DNA of 64,000 bases. Origin: Balneola vulgaris DSM 17893 (GTDB lineage: Bacteria; Bacteroidota; Rhodothermia; Balneolales; Balneolaceae). A program made the position numbers and the translations under genes. The stretch covers positions 186,130 through 250,129 of the forward strand of contig NZ_AQXH01000001.1 of assembly GCF_000375465.1 (NCBI RefSeq), given 5' to 3'. A model generated the notes under the pieces. The model saw only the letters and a program-made list of their open reading frames with translations, was not told where the DNA came from and ran no database searches. Numbering within the stretch: position 1 is the stretch's first letter; every line of letters begins with the position of its first letter. This document shows positions 27,472 to 36,069 of the stretch, one piece after another.

Positions 27472-28497
27472 ATGAAGGTTCGGAGTACATTTAGCAATTT
27501 GAGTGTAAGTGCACTTGCTATTTTTTTGGGGGGATGTTCAATAACTGAACCCCCTAAAATGACAGCGAATCTTGGGAGCGTCTTTGTTTCTAGTGTGGAT
27601 AACCAAGCACTTACTAGCTACGACTTTTCAAATCCTCTTGACGTCCAATCCATATCTTTTAAAATTCCACATAATAAAGCCACAGGCTTAATGTATGATG
27701 GCGACGTGGATGCAATATACCAAGTGGATGCAAGCTCGAATCAGTTAGTGGTATTTGCAAATTTAGCTTATCAAGATACATCTGAAACCATTTTACCCTT
27801 TAGCTATTCCAGAACTGAGATTACAAAAGTTCAAGGTATGACTGGGACTGGGAGTGTTGTCATTCTAGCTCAAGTAGCAAATGCAGCAAATAACTTTCAA
27901 AATCAGTTGATTACGTATTACACTTCCTTTAATGAGCTAAAATATTTGAACACTAAAAACATATCCTTTGAACCATGGGATGTTTTTATTTCAGGGAACA
28001 CTCTTTTTGTATCTGAAGTAAATTCAGATTCCCTTTCCATTTTTAATTCATATCCCTATAAAGAAGAGTCTAATATCGAACCAGATTTAAGAGTTCAAAT
28101 TGAAGGCATTCAGAATATGAGTGGAGTGTTTTACGATGCCTCATCTGATATCATGTTTATATCTGATTCTGGGGATGTGCTATCTGATTCTGATGGCTCT
28201 ATTCATGTAATCGAAGGGTTCTATAACAAGTTTACCCAAGCCATTTTAGATACGAGAAACATATCGCTATTAGATCAGAGTGTGATTGAAGGAACCAATA
28301 CCTTTATAGGTAATCCATGTGATATCGTATTTGATAAAAGAAGCAATCTAATAGTGGTAGCTGAAAATTTAAATGGGGGAGGGCGCATCTTAGGATATAA
28401 TTTAACTGATGTAGTGGGTTCTAATAGCTCAATAAATCTAACACCAACTGTCAATATATTTCATAAAGCAGCTTCAGCTTTATCTGTTCCAAAATGA
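27472..28497 (+). CDS. Lipoprotein, paralogue of the next gene, probable beta-propeller
   Basis: A 341-residue lipoprotein (signal peptide, lipobox LGGC, Cys22). No named family recognised. The body has repeated motifs of 35-50 residues ending in strand pairs (NQALTSYDFSNPLDVQSISF, SDSLSIFNSYPYKEESNI), the appearance of an NHL/WD-like beta-propeller. Residues about 225-325 match the downstream gene closely: SDSDGSIHVIEGF, then ISLLDQSVIEGTNTFIGNP and LIVVAENLNGGGRI. It and its paralogue are tandem, 111 bases apart, suggesting local duplication and divergence. Role unknown; probably outer-membrane. Confidence 0.65.
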   Translation: MKVRSTFSNLSVSALAIFLGGCSITEPPKMTANLGSVFVSSVDNQALTSYDFSNPLDVQSISFKIPHNKATGLMYDGDVDAIYQVDASSNQLVVFANLAYQDTSETILPFSYSRTEITKVQGMTGTGSVVILAQVANAANNFQNQLITYYTSFNELKYLNTKNISFEPWDVFISGNTLFVSEVNSDSLSIFNSYPYKEESNIEPDLRVQIEGIQNMSGVFYDASSDIMFISDSGDVLSDSDGSIHVIEGFYNKFTQAILDTRNISLLDQSVIEGTNTFIGNPCDIVFDKRSNLIVVAENLNGGGRILGYNLTDVVGSNSSINLTPTVNIFHKAASALSVPK

Positions 28498-28537
28498 TCC
28501 ATTATATAGGATAATTCGTAATAGGTGATGTTATTTG

Positions 28538-28545
28538 TAACTTTG
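28538..28545 (+). promoter_or_regulatory. TAACTTTG -7 box before the second propeller lipoprotein
   Basis: Exact TAnnTTTG match 63 bases before the start, with TTCG 19 bases upstream (one mismatch to TTTG). It suggests the second lipoprotein can be expressed separately. Confidence 0.45.
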
Positions 28546-28608
28546 TACTCAAATAATATTATCAACCATTCAATTATCTAAAAAGACTAAGTAGGACACT
28601 AAAAAGGT

Positions 28609-29622
28609 ATGGGATCATTTATCAAACAAATTGGATTAGTAATAGTTACTTCATTAATATTTATATCATGTGGAAGTAATTCTAGTAACGATGAAGGAAC
28701 GAATGGCGAAGATATCGGAAATATCTTTGCTTCAAGTAATACTACATCGATAGTTAGCGTATTTAACTTTTCAGATTTAGAAAATATAACTTCTGTTCAA
28801 TTTGGAACGGCTTCAAATGATGCAGATGGTATCTATTACAACTCAACCACTGATCGTTTATATCTAGTATCGCGTTCAAATAACCGGTTAGAAATTTATG
28901 ATGGGTTAACTACCTCATTAAACGGGACGAATCTTAATTTGCTGGCTAGTAGTGCTGCAGATTTTACGAATGGAAGAAAACTTGCGGTATCTGGAAATAC
29001 GGTACTAGTAGCTCAAGATGCAGCGGCTACTAATGATCAACAGAATAGGTTTTATGCCTATGATGTTACCGGTGGTACTATTCGATTAATCACCACTTAC
29101 GACCCTCAAATCAATTTATGGGACATGCAGTTTCACGGGGAAAAGCTGTATGCAATCATTGATAATTCTGACTCACTTGCCGTGTTTAATAATATTTTAG
29201 CGAATCAGGGTGGAGCTGTGAATGCGGATCAAAAAGTTCAGATTGAAGGTATACTTAGAACTCACGCCTTGTATTATGATGAAGTAGAAGACATCATGTT
29301 TATGACGGACATTGGGGAAGCAAGTAGCGATTCAGATGGTGGTATTCATATTATTCAGGACTTCTCTACTAAACTATCGGCTGCTGGAGATAGAGGTACT
29401 ATATCACTTTCAGATCAAATTGTAATCTCTGGATCCAATACTGAGTTAGGTAACCCGGTTGGAGTGTCATACGATCGATCTTCGGAGCTAATCTATGTAG
29501 CAGAGCGAGCGGTAGAAGGGGGCAAATTAGTAGTGTTTAGAATGCCCACAGCAAGTGGTAATGAAAACCCACTTCATACTGAAAAAAATAGTGGAACTTC
29601 TGCAATCTATATAGGCGACTAA
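28609..29622 (+). CDS. Lipoprotein, probable beta-propeller, paralogue of the previous gene
   Basis: A 337-residue lipoprotein (lipobox FISC, Cys21) with a short Ser/Asn/Gly linker after the Cys. It shares the propeller-like layout and several motifs with the upstream protein: NSDSLAVFNN versus NSDSLSIFNS, VQIEGI, SDSDGGIHII, ISLSDQIVISGSNTELGNP and IYVAERAVEGGKL. Identity between the two looks moderate (a third or so by eye), so the duplication is old. It resembles DUF4394/SMP-30-style repeat proteins only in general form. Ends at a strong terminator. Confidence 0.65.
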   Translation: MGSFIKQIGLVIVTSLIFISCGSNSSNDEGTNGEDIGNIFASSNTTSIVSVFNFSDLENITSVQFGTASNDADGIYYNSTTDRLYLVSRSNNRLEIYDGLTTSLNGTNLNLLASSAADFTNGRKLAVSGNTVLVAQDAAATNDQQNRFYAYDVTGGTIRLITTYDPQINLWDMQFHGEKLYAIIDNSDSLAVFNNILANQGGAVNADQKVQIEGILRTHALYYDEVEDIMFMTDIGEASSDSDGGIHIIQDFSTKLSAAGDRGTISLSDQIVISGSNTELGNPVGVSYDRSSELIYVAERAVEGGKLVVFRMPTASGNENPLHTEKNSGTSAIYIGD

Positions 29623-29640
29623 AACGAAACTTATACCCAT

Positions 29641-29676
29641 AAAAAAAGCACTGGTGTAATCATCAGTGCTTTTTTT
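29641..29676. terminator. Bidirectional intrinsic terminator
   Basis: A 16-bp stem (29641-29656 with 29661-29676, one G-T pair, loop taat), seven A on the left and seven T on the right, serves the plus-strand lipoprotein gene and the minus-strand tRNA-Leu. Confidence 0.85.
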
Positions 29677-29677
29677 G

Positions 29678-29759
29678 TACCAAAGGAGGGAGTCGAACCC
29701 TCACTTCCGAAGAAACACGAGTTTGAGTCGTGCGCGTCTACCAATTCCGCCACTTTGGC
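29678..29759 (-). tRNA. tRNA-Leu (anticodon CAA)
   Basis: Minus-strand cloverleaf with a class II variable arm: acceptor GCCAAAG/CTTTGGT, anticodon stem CACGA/TCGTG around CTCAAAC (anticodon CAA, Leu UUG), long variable arm TTTC-TTCG-GAAG, T arm GAGGG-TTCGACT-CCCTC, discriminator A. CCA is not encoded. Confidence 0.95.
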
Positions 29760-29770
29760 TAATAGGACCG

Positions 29771-29803
29771 CAAAGATACGACAGCTTTGAGGTAATTCAC
29801 AAA
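29771..29803 (-). promoter_or_regulatory. TTTG-N21-TATCTTTG promoter of tRNA-Leu
   Basis: On the minus strand TTTG (29803-29800), 21 bases, TATCTTTG (29778-29771): both boxes match the Bacteroidota consensus exactly, 12 bases before the mature tRNA end. This is the clearest promoter in the window. Confidence 0.72.
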
Positions 29804-29835
29804 GTTCATTTTAGAAAAACTGTATAATTCTTTAG

Positions 29836-30849
29836 TTAACTGTTATACCCGTTTGGGTTCTCAGATTGCCATTTCCAGGCATCGTTACACATCTCTTCAA
29901 TGCCTCGCTCAGCTTTCCATTTTAATTCTTTTTCAGCTTTGGCAGGATCTGCATAGCAAGTTGCAATGTCACCAGGTCTTCTAGGAGCAATTTTGTAAGG
30001 CACTTTTTTACCAGAAGCTTTTTCAAAAGCTTGTACCATATCCAAAACGCTTGTGCCTTTGCCTGTACCTAAGTTGTAAATTACTAATCCCGGATCTTCT
30101 TCTAATTTCTCAATGGCTTTTAGATGACCAATGGCCAAATCTACTACGTGGATGTAATCTCTAACACCTGTTCCGTCAGGGGTAGGGTAATCATTCCCGA
30201 ATACAGAAAGCTGCTCTAATTTTCCTACAGCAACTTGGCTAACAAATGGCATTAAATTGTTAGGGATATCATTCGGGTCTTCGCCAATTAAACCACTTTT
30301 ATGTGCACCTACGGGGTTGAAATAGCGTAGCAATGCAATATTCCAAGTGTTATCCGATACATATAAATCTCGGAGTATGTACTCAATGAATAACTTAGTT
30401 CTTCCATATGGATTCGTGGCAGAAAGGCGAGATTCTTCAGTAATTGGTACCGTTTCAGGATCCCCGTAAACAGTAGCTGATGAACTAAAAACGATGTTTG
30501 TTACACCATGCTTTTTCATTGTTTCACAAAGAATAAGTGTACTATCAATATTATTCTGATAATACATCATAGGTTTTTGAACCGATTCGCCTACGGCTTT
30601 GTATCCAGCAAAATGAATAACGGAATCGATATCGTGATTTTGAAAAATGGCATCTAGCTTTTCTTTATTTAGTATATCAACTTCGTAGAAAACGGGCGAT
30701 TTACCTGTAATTGATGCAACTCTGTGTAAGGATTCTTGACTACTATTAGAAAGGTTATCAACTACAATAACTTGGTGGCCAATTGATAAAAGTTCAAGAA
30801 CGGTGTGGCTTCCTATATATCCAGCCCCACCTGTTACGAGTATTGTCAT
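29836..30849 (-). CDS. galE: UDP-glucose 4-epimerase
   Basis: A 337-residue extended SDR enzyme interconverting UDP-glucose and UDP-galactose, feeding galactose use and envelope glycans. NAD-binding motif TGGAGYIGS (residues 6-14), [14 protein letters not shown], catalytic Ser in FSSSATVYG and the Tyr-x3-Lys in PYGRTK, then [10 protein letters not shown] and [14 protein letters not shown], all standard for GalE. Length typical. It lies 67 bases behind the HPt gene with no terminator between. Confidence 0.96.
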   Translation of the reverse strand: MTILVTGGAGYIGSHTVLELLSIGHQVIVVDNLSNSSQESLHRVASITGKSPVFYEVDILNKEKLDAIFQNHDIDSVIHFAGYKAVGESVQKPMMYYQNNIDSTLILCETMKKHGVTNIVFSSSATVYGDPETVPITEESRLSATNPYGRTKLFIEYILRDLYVSDNTWNIALLRYFNPVGAHKSGLIGEDPNDIPNNLMPFVSQVAVGKLEQLSVFGNDYPTPDGTGVRDYIHVVDLAIGHLKAIEKLEEDPGLVIYNLGTGKGTSVLDMVQAFEKASGKKVPYKIAPRRPGDIATCYADPAKAEKELKWKAERGIEEMCNDAWKWQSENPNGYNS

Positions 30850-30916
30850 AAGAAGTGTTTTGTTGTTTTTAAGGAAGGTTGTGATTTTTAATCACTAATA
30901 AAACAACAAAATAGAA

Positions 30917-31264
30917 TTAATCAGCCGTTACGATATTGTCTAATTCCATGAGCACTTGAGTACATAACTTGTCTATTTTTTTAACAGACTCCTGTATCTC
31001 TTTATCACTTTTCTTATCCCAGATTAAAGCTTTACCGCTTTCGTATTCATCTATGATAACTTGCAGACTCAACATTTGAGCAACAGGTTTAATCTTATGC
31101 CCAGCTTTCCGAAAGTTCTCTTCATCACGAGCTGTTAAGTGAGTTTTATAACTCTCATTAAATTCATTGAATGAAATGATAGCCGCTTCGGCAAATTCTT
31201 TGATATATCTATCATCGCCGTAAAGCATTTCATTTAAAGAGGTAAAATCAACTAGAGTACTCAC
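30917..31264 (-). CDS. Histidine phosphotransfer (HPt) domain protein
   Basis: A 115-residue helical protein with the HPt core FRKAGHKIKPVAQMLSL: His56 in A-G-H-K-I-K-P is the expected phosphorylated residue, and the residues that follow fit the Bacteroidota form of the motif. HPt proteins carry phosphate between a hybrid kinase and a response regulator. No such partner is adjacent; the nearest kinase (23481) lacks a receiver domain. The gene starts 11 bases behind the thioesterase gene, suggesting one transcript. Confidence 0.75.
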   Translation of the reverse strand: MSTLVDFTSLNEMLYGDDRYIKEFAEAAIISFNEFNESYKTHLTARDEENFRKAGHKIKPVAQMLSLQVIIDEYESGKALIWDKKSDKEIQESVKKIDKLCTQVLMELDNIVTAD

Positions 31265-31275
31265 GTCATACTTAT

Positions 31276-31659
31276 TTAATTGTTAACAGCTTGGTCAATG
31301 AAGTGAGGGGTAGGTTTACCAAACTCATCTACATGAACGAATACGATCTCGTCTATAGTGATAATGGTTTTCTTTTCGAATTTCGTTCGAACTTCACATT
31401 TAACTGTAATTGATGTCCGCCCGAATTTAACAGTTTCCATACCAATTTCAATAACTTCACCTAAAGGGGCTGAGTTAACAAAATTAATCTCTGACATATA
31501 TTTAGTAACAATATTTCCTTTACCGAGCTGGCAAAGCACAAATATTGCAGCCTCTTCATCAATCCAGCTTAATACCGCACCACCAAAAAGGGTGCCATGG
31601 GCATTTAAATCTTGAGGCTTGATTAATTTGCGGCTGAAGAATCTCATATCATTTTTCAC
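31276..31659 (-). CDS. Acyl-CoA thioesterase, hotdog fold (YciA/BACH type)
   Basis: A 127-residue single hotdog domain hydrolysing acyl-CoA. Motifs: DLNAHGTLFGGAVLSWIDEE (the Asp/Asn-x5-Gly and helix-start active-site region), then SEINFVNSAPLGEVIEI and GRTSITVKCEV. Substrate chain length cannot be predicted. It is the first gene of the probable thioesterase-HPt(-galE) unit. Confidence 0.87.
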   Translation of the reverse strand: MKNDMRFFSRKLIKPQDLNAHGTLFGGAVLSWIDEEAAIFVLCQLGKGNIVTKYMSEINFVNSAPLGEVIEIGMETVKFGRTSITVKCEVRTKFEKKTIITIDEIVFVHVDEFGKPTPHFIDQAVNN

Positions 31660-31814
31660 TTAAGTTACGATGATTCTAAAAACAGAACCAATATTCCCTT
31701 TTTTTTATGATGATTCTAATAAATCACTTAATTGTAACAGTAAATTAAAAGCGCTTCCTTTTTTGTCGAAATTAATTAGATTAACACCGTTCACATAATT
31801 AGGGGTAACATGGG

Positions 31815-31829
31815 GCTTTGTAACAAAGC
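31815..31829. promoter_or_regulatory. Palindrome GCTTTG-TAA-CAAAGC upstream of parA
   Basis: A perfect 6-3-6 inverted repeat 65 bases before the parA-like start; a second, AATTG-CAA-CAATT, is at 31860-31872. Either could be an operator for the RHH protein encoded behind parA. This is inference from position only. Confidence 0.35.
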
Positions 31830-31894
31830 AAGCTATTATTTCTCTATTCACATACCATTAATTGCAACAATTGGCATAATACACGGCTTATAAA

Positions 31895-32650
31895 ATGAGA
31901 ACCATCGCTTTAACAAATCAGAAGGGCGGCGTAGGCAAAACTACTTCCACTATTAATATTGGAGCAGGTTTAGCAAAGCTTGGAAAAAAAGTTTTATTAA
32001 TAGACTTGGACCCACAAGCTAATTTAACCTACTCACTTCGAATGCATTCGAATAGAATGGAAAAGAATATCTATCATGCATTAAAGGGACAAGTGAAATT
32101 ACAAGAAGCGGTTATCAAGCATAATGGGTTCGATTTTATTCCATCCTCGCTTGAATTATCTGGGGCTGAGTTAGAATTAGCAAATGAACCAGCAAGAGAA
32201 AGCTTATTACGTAATACTTTAGAGACGCTTAAAGAAGGTGAATACGATTATGTATTGATTGATTGCCCGCCAAACTTAGGCCTATTAACTCTGAATGCAT
32301 TCACGGCAGTAGAGGATATTTTTATCGTTTTGCAGTCAGAATATCTAGCACTTCATGGTTTATCGAAATTGCTAGATTTGATTAAAATTGTTCAGCAACG
32401 ATTGAACGATAAACTCGCAGTAGGCGGAATCATCTGTACGCTTTACGATAATCGTAAAAACCTGAACAAGGAAGTTGTAGGGCATATCAAAGATTATTTT
32501 GGAGATAAAGTATTTAAGACCATTATTAGAGATAATGTAGCTTTAGCTGAAGCCCCAAGTCATCACAAAACAATTTTTGAATACGACGGCAACAGTAATG
32601 GTGCAAAAGATTACTTCGCTTTAGCAAAGGAAATTAAGAACGGCCATTAA
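31895..32650 (+). CDS. ParA-family partition ATPase
   Basis: A 251-residue deviant-Walker P-loop ATPase. Walker A' KGGVGKTT (residues 10-17, Lys10 and Lys15 as in ParA/Soj), DLDPQANLT, DYVLIDCPPNLGLLTLNA (Walker B) and the C-terminal IIRDNVALAEAPSHHKTIFEY are textbook ParA/Soj. Such proteins position DNA or large complexes on the nucleoid. The next gene, 3 bases away, encodes a ribbon-helix-helix protein, not ParB, so this resembles ParA-ParG cassettes rather than the chromosomal parAB locus. It leads towards recCBD. Cargo unknown. Confidence 0.93.
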   Translation: MRTIALTNQKGGVGKTTSTINIGAGLAKLGKKVLLIDLDPQANLTYSLRMHSNRMEKNIYHALKGQVKLQEAVIKHNGFDFIPSSLELSGAELELANEPARESLLRNTLETLKEGEYDYVLIDCPPNLGLLTLNAFTAVEDIFIVLQSEYLALHGLSKLLDLIKIVQQRLNDKLAVGGIICTLYDNRKNLNKEVVGHIKDYFGDKVFKTIIRDNVALAEAPSHHKTIFEYDGNSNGAKDYFALAKEIKNGH

Positions 32651-32653
32651 ACA

Positions 32654-32932
32654 ATGACCAAAAAGAAAAGCATGGGGCATAATCCTTTAGCCTATAGCCT
32701 AAAGGGTGATGCTTCATTTGATTTTATTCGTAGTACTGAAAATCAGGAGTCTACACCTGATATGGAGAAAAATACGCCTCAAAAAAAAGTTGCCAGTTAC
32801 TATCTCGAAGAAGATATCATTAATACAATTCGTGCTTTAGCTAAAGAAAAAAATGACTCATTCAGTCATATAGCTAATGATCTTCTCAAACATGCACTAG
32901 AGCAAAAAAACAAAGAATCTGAAGAGGAATAG
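32654..32932 (+). CDS. Small RHH-domain protein, probable ParA partner (ParG-like)
   Basis: A 92-residue protein. Residues about 1-45 are polar and probably disordered, with a conserved-looking MGHNPLAYSL segment; residues 46-84 (ASYYLEEDIINTIRALAKEK, then SFSHIANDLLKHAL) fit a ribbon-helix-helix: a short strand followed by two helices. This two-part plan matches ParG of plasmid TP228, where the tail stimulates the ParA ATPase and the RHH binds DNA. The similarity is architectural. It starts 3 bases after parA, so the two are translated from one message. Confidence 0.65.
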   Translation: MTKKKSMGHNPLAYSLKGDASFDFIRSTENQESTPDMEKNTPQKKVASYYLEEDIINTIRALAKEKNDSFSHIANDLLKHALEQKNKESEEE

Positions 32933-32965
32933 TTCGGAAATAGCATACTTATTTTGTTATACTTC

Positions 32966-32981
32966 GGCCAGATAATTGGCC
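32966..32981 (+). repeat. Inverted repeat GGCCA-N6-TGGCC at the recC start
   Basis: A 5-bp palindrome ends one base before the recC ATG and covers the position where a ribosome site would be; no Shine-Dalgarno is visible. A translational or transcriptional control site is possible but unproven. Confidence 0.35.
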
Positions 32982-32982
32982 T

Positions 32983-35900
32983 ATGTTTTACGATACTCGT
33001 TCACCTTCTTCCACACATTTATTAGATCATTTTTTAGACAGCTTTACTAAAGCTAATCCAAGTGATCCATTTCAAAAAAAATGGGTGATTGTTCAAAATA
33101 AAGATGTGGCAAGCTTTTTGAGTTTTCAAGAAAGCGATAAGATTAAAGTTAGTGCAAACAACGAGTACATCTTCCCCTCAGAGTTAATTTGGAAACTTTA
33201 TCGTTTAAAAAACCCTGACGTTCCTCAAAAACTACCATTTGATTTAATCTCCCTTCAGTGGTCTATTTATCATGTACTGATACAAAAACCTGACTTACTT
33301 TTACAAGTAACGGGTAAAAGTGAATTAGAGGAATTAGTTCTGCTTCAACTTGCAGGACAAATCGCGGATGTATTTGATTTGTATCAAGTATATAGACCTG
33401 AAATGATTGATTCGTGGCAAAGAGGTAGCTACGAAGGACTGCCAGATCATTTACATTGGCAAGCAATTTTATGGAATGCAGTTCGAAAAAACATTCCACA
33501 AAATAACTCACTTCCTAAATCGCGAGCAGAGGCTTTTACCGAGTTAATCAATTGGATAAAAAACGATGAATTTCCATTCTTAACGTTGCCTACAAAAATT
33601 TGGATATACCGGTTGCCTCAGATGTCTAGGCCGTTTGTTCAGTTATTAAATGAACTATCACAACACATAGATATATATTATTACAATGATGTAAATGGGT
33701 CTGAAGGGGAAACTGATTTAAAAGCTTATCATGAGTTTTTAACAAAACCAGCTATCGATTCGGATCATTTAATTAGGGAGATCATTCAGACCAAAAAAGA
33801 AGAAGTGATTGAGGCTTCAAGCTCTTCTAACTCACTACTGAAAAGCATTCAGAGTATCTGCAACGGGAATAAAGCAGTGAGTAATTCTCTTGATAATAGT
33901 TTTACTATTCATTCATGTCATAGCATTAGAAGGGAAGTAGAGGTGCTTCGTGATAACATATTAAGAGAGCTAGAAAACAATTCAGAATTAGCGGCAGAAG
34001 ATATATTAGTGCTAGTACCTAATCTGGCTGATTATGCCTCACTCATTGTACCAATTTTAGAAGGATCAGATCAGGAAGTCCCTTTACCCGTTTCATACAT
34101 TCATCAAAATATATCTGAACAAGTTGAAGAAGCATTTATTCAGTTAATAGGCTTATTGAGTTCAAAGTTCAAAGCCAATGATTTCATCGATTTCCTAGAT
34201 ATGGAGATCATTCGAGCCAAGTGGAAACTCACAGATGAACATATCCAACAACTTCGAGAATGGGTGATTCAACTAAAAATTCGAAGAGGCTTTGATGGTG
34301 ATGTTTTTAGTTGGAGAGAAGGAATTGATCGACTTTTATTAGGCTACTGTATGCTTGAGGATAGTTACCTCGAAGATTATGAGCTATCAGCCTTCAGTCC
34401 TGGGAATCAAAATGAAGCGGTACATTTGTTAGCTACCATTTCAGGTATTCTAGATCAGTTATCACAGTTCAGAGATAGAATAAGTGCTAAACAGGGACTT
34501 TCGGAGTGGTTGAATGTGTTCAAAGATTTAGCGCTTCAGCTATTAACTGTACCTGCAAAAGTCGATTTTAATTCTCAATCTTTATTGAAGAAACTAGAGG
34601 ATTTAAAAGATTATACTAAACTTTCAATAGCTACTGATAAAGTCAACTACTTCACCGTAAGTACCTGGCTGAAAGGCGTTATAACGAGTGCTAAAGCCGC
34701 TTCTACGGCTTTTGGGAATGGAATAAAGATTGGTGAGTATGTTCCCAATAGAAGGAATCCCCATAAGTTTGTAGCGATATTAGGTTTAAATGAATCAGCT
34801 TTGCCACGGAAGATTGTTCGTCCAGATTTTGATTTATTACATCAAAAACCGAGAGTAGGAGACCGTATACAAATTGAAGAAGATAGGCATGTATTCTATG
34901 ATCTAATCCAGAATGCAGAGCAAACACTATACTTAAGTTTTATTGGGCAAGACCTCTATTCAGAAAATAAAAAAGCACCATCCATTCTACTCGATCAGTT
35001 ATTAGATATCACTCAGAATTATTCCATTGAAGTTCCTATTCATGAACATAGTTTACATGGGTTCTCTTCGCAATATTTTACAGGGGAAAATAAGAGTTTC
35101 AGTAAACTGAAAAAGAAGATCAGTGAACGTTTAGCAAACTCTGGAGACAGCTCACTTAGTTTTATTCAAGATTTTACCCCTTCAGTAGAACTAGTTGATG
35201 AAGTAAGTGTAGATGAGCTCATTCAATTCTACACACATCCATCCAAATATATGTGTGTTAATTTACTGGGACTAAATTTTTATGAGGAATTTGAAGTCAT
35301 TGAAAACAGAGAACCATTTAATATAAATCATTTAGATAAATATAAGATAAGGTTTGAGTTAGTGGATGATATTTTAAATTCAAACCAGCATAAATTAACG
35401 ATCACGGAGTTGCATAGTAGAGGAGTACTACCTAGTGGATTTCCAGGTGAGTTAGAATATGAAAGAGCTGTTCACATCCTCGATTTGTATAAAGATGTAC
35501 TAGCAGAGTATCCAATAGATCAAGAGAAAGAATTAGATCTAACGTTAGATTTAAATGAGACAAAGCTGCTTGCTAAAATAAAGGAGATTTATCCTAATGC
35601 TCGCTTAGAGGTGCTTGTAAGTTCATTAAAGGGCAAACACCTAATGACAGCTTGGATTAAGCATTTAGTATTGAATACTCAGGATAATAGACCTACAGTA
35701 ATTTACTATATCGAAAAAGATGAGTTAAAAAGTGTCCTTTTCGAAGCCGTTGATGATGCTTCTATATATTTGAATGAATTAGTTTCTAGATATAAAGAGG
35801 CCATTCAAAATCCAGATTCTTATTTTGTGCCAATAGAAACAGCTTATATATATTCAAAAACGTTGAATGAAAAGAATATTCAAGCAGCCATTAAAAAGGC

Positions 35901-36069
35901 AGAAACTCAATGGTTAGGGGATTCTTTTTCAGGGGTTTATAATGTTGAATCACAAGACCGTTACCACGCACTATTGGTAAGTGATCATCATTTTTATGCG
36001 AAGAGTGATTTTCATGCAATTGTGCAAAGTCTTTGGGAACCACTGCACAAACATTTGGTGACTAAATGA
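32983..36069 (+). CDS. recC: Exodeoxyribonuclease V gamma chain RecC
   Basis: RecC is the scaffold of RecBCD and scans for Chi; it has dead helicase and nuclease domains. At 1028 residues it is near the E. coli length (1122). Recognisable family stretches: KKWVIVQNKDVASFLSF early, SCHSIRREVEVLRDNIL near 310-325, VPLPVSYIHQNI, the MRSIPFK-like GEYVPNRRNPHKFVAILGLNESALPR region (quoted in part, about 585-610), RPDFDLLHQKPRVGDR, and DRHVFYDLIQNAEQTLYLSF. It overlaps recB by 4 bases. AT-content and codon use look like the neighbours, so nothing suggests recent transfer. Confidence 0.9.
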   Translation: MFYDTRSPSSTHLLDHFLDSFTKANPSDPFQKKWVIVQNKDVASFLSFQESDKIKVSANNEYIFPSELIWKLYRLKNPDVPQKLPFDLISLQWSIYHVLIQKPDLLLQVTGKSELEELVLLQLAGQIADVFDLYQVYRPEMIDSWQRGSYEGLPDHLHWQAILWNAVRKNIPQNNSLPKSRAEAFTELINWIKNDEFPFLTLPTKIWIYRLPQMSRPFVQLLNELSQHIDIYYYNDVNGSEGETDLKAYHEFLTKPAIDSDHLIREIIQTKKEEVIEASSSSNSLLKSIQSICNGNKAVSNSLDNSFTIHSCHSIRREVEVLRDNILRELENNSELAAEDILVLVPNLADYASLIVPILEGSDQEVPLPVSYIHQNISEQVEEAFIQLIGLLSSKFKANDFIDFLDMEIIRAKWKLTDEHIQQLREWVIQLKIRRGFDGDVFSWREGIDRLLLGYCMLEDSYLEDYELSAFSPGNQNEAVHLLATISGILDQLSQFRDRISAKQGLSEWLNVFKDLALQLLTVPAKVDFNSQSLLKKLEDLKDYTKLSIATDKVNYFTVSTWLKGVITSAKAASTAFGNGIKIGEYVPNRRNPHKFVAILGLNESALPRKIVRPDFDLLHQKPRVGDRIQIEEDRHVFYDLIQNAEQTLYLSFIGQDLYSENKKAPSILLDQLLDITQNYSIEVPIHEHSLHGFSSQYFTGENKSFSKLKKKISERLANSGDSSLSFIQDFTPSVELVDEVSVDELIQFYTHPSKYMCVNLLGLNFYEEFEVIENREPFNINHLDKYKIRFELVDDILNSNQHKLTITELHSRGVLPSGFPGELEYERAVHILDLYKDVLAEYPIDQEKELDLTLDLNETKLLAKIKEIYPNARLEVLVSSLKGKHLMTAWIKHLVLNTQDNRPTVIYYIEKDELKSVLFEAVDDASIYLNELVSRYKEAIQNPDSYFVPIETAYIYSKTLNEKNIQAAIKKAETQWLGDSFSGVYNVESQDRYHALLVSDHHFYAKSDFHAIVQSLWEPLHKHLVTK

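Noticed and set aside
31667-31722. Short direct repeats ATGATTCTAA in the thioesterase/parA gap.
   Set aside because: Two imperfect copies in very AT-rich sequence; not enough for a CRISPR, iteron or operator array.
31660-31894. Search for a parS site or parB near parA.
   Set aside because: No match to TGTTTCACGTGAAACA and no HTH-ParB product; only short palindromes of unknown role.
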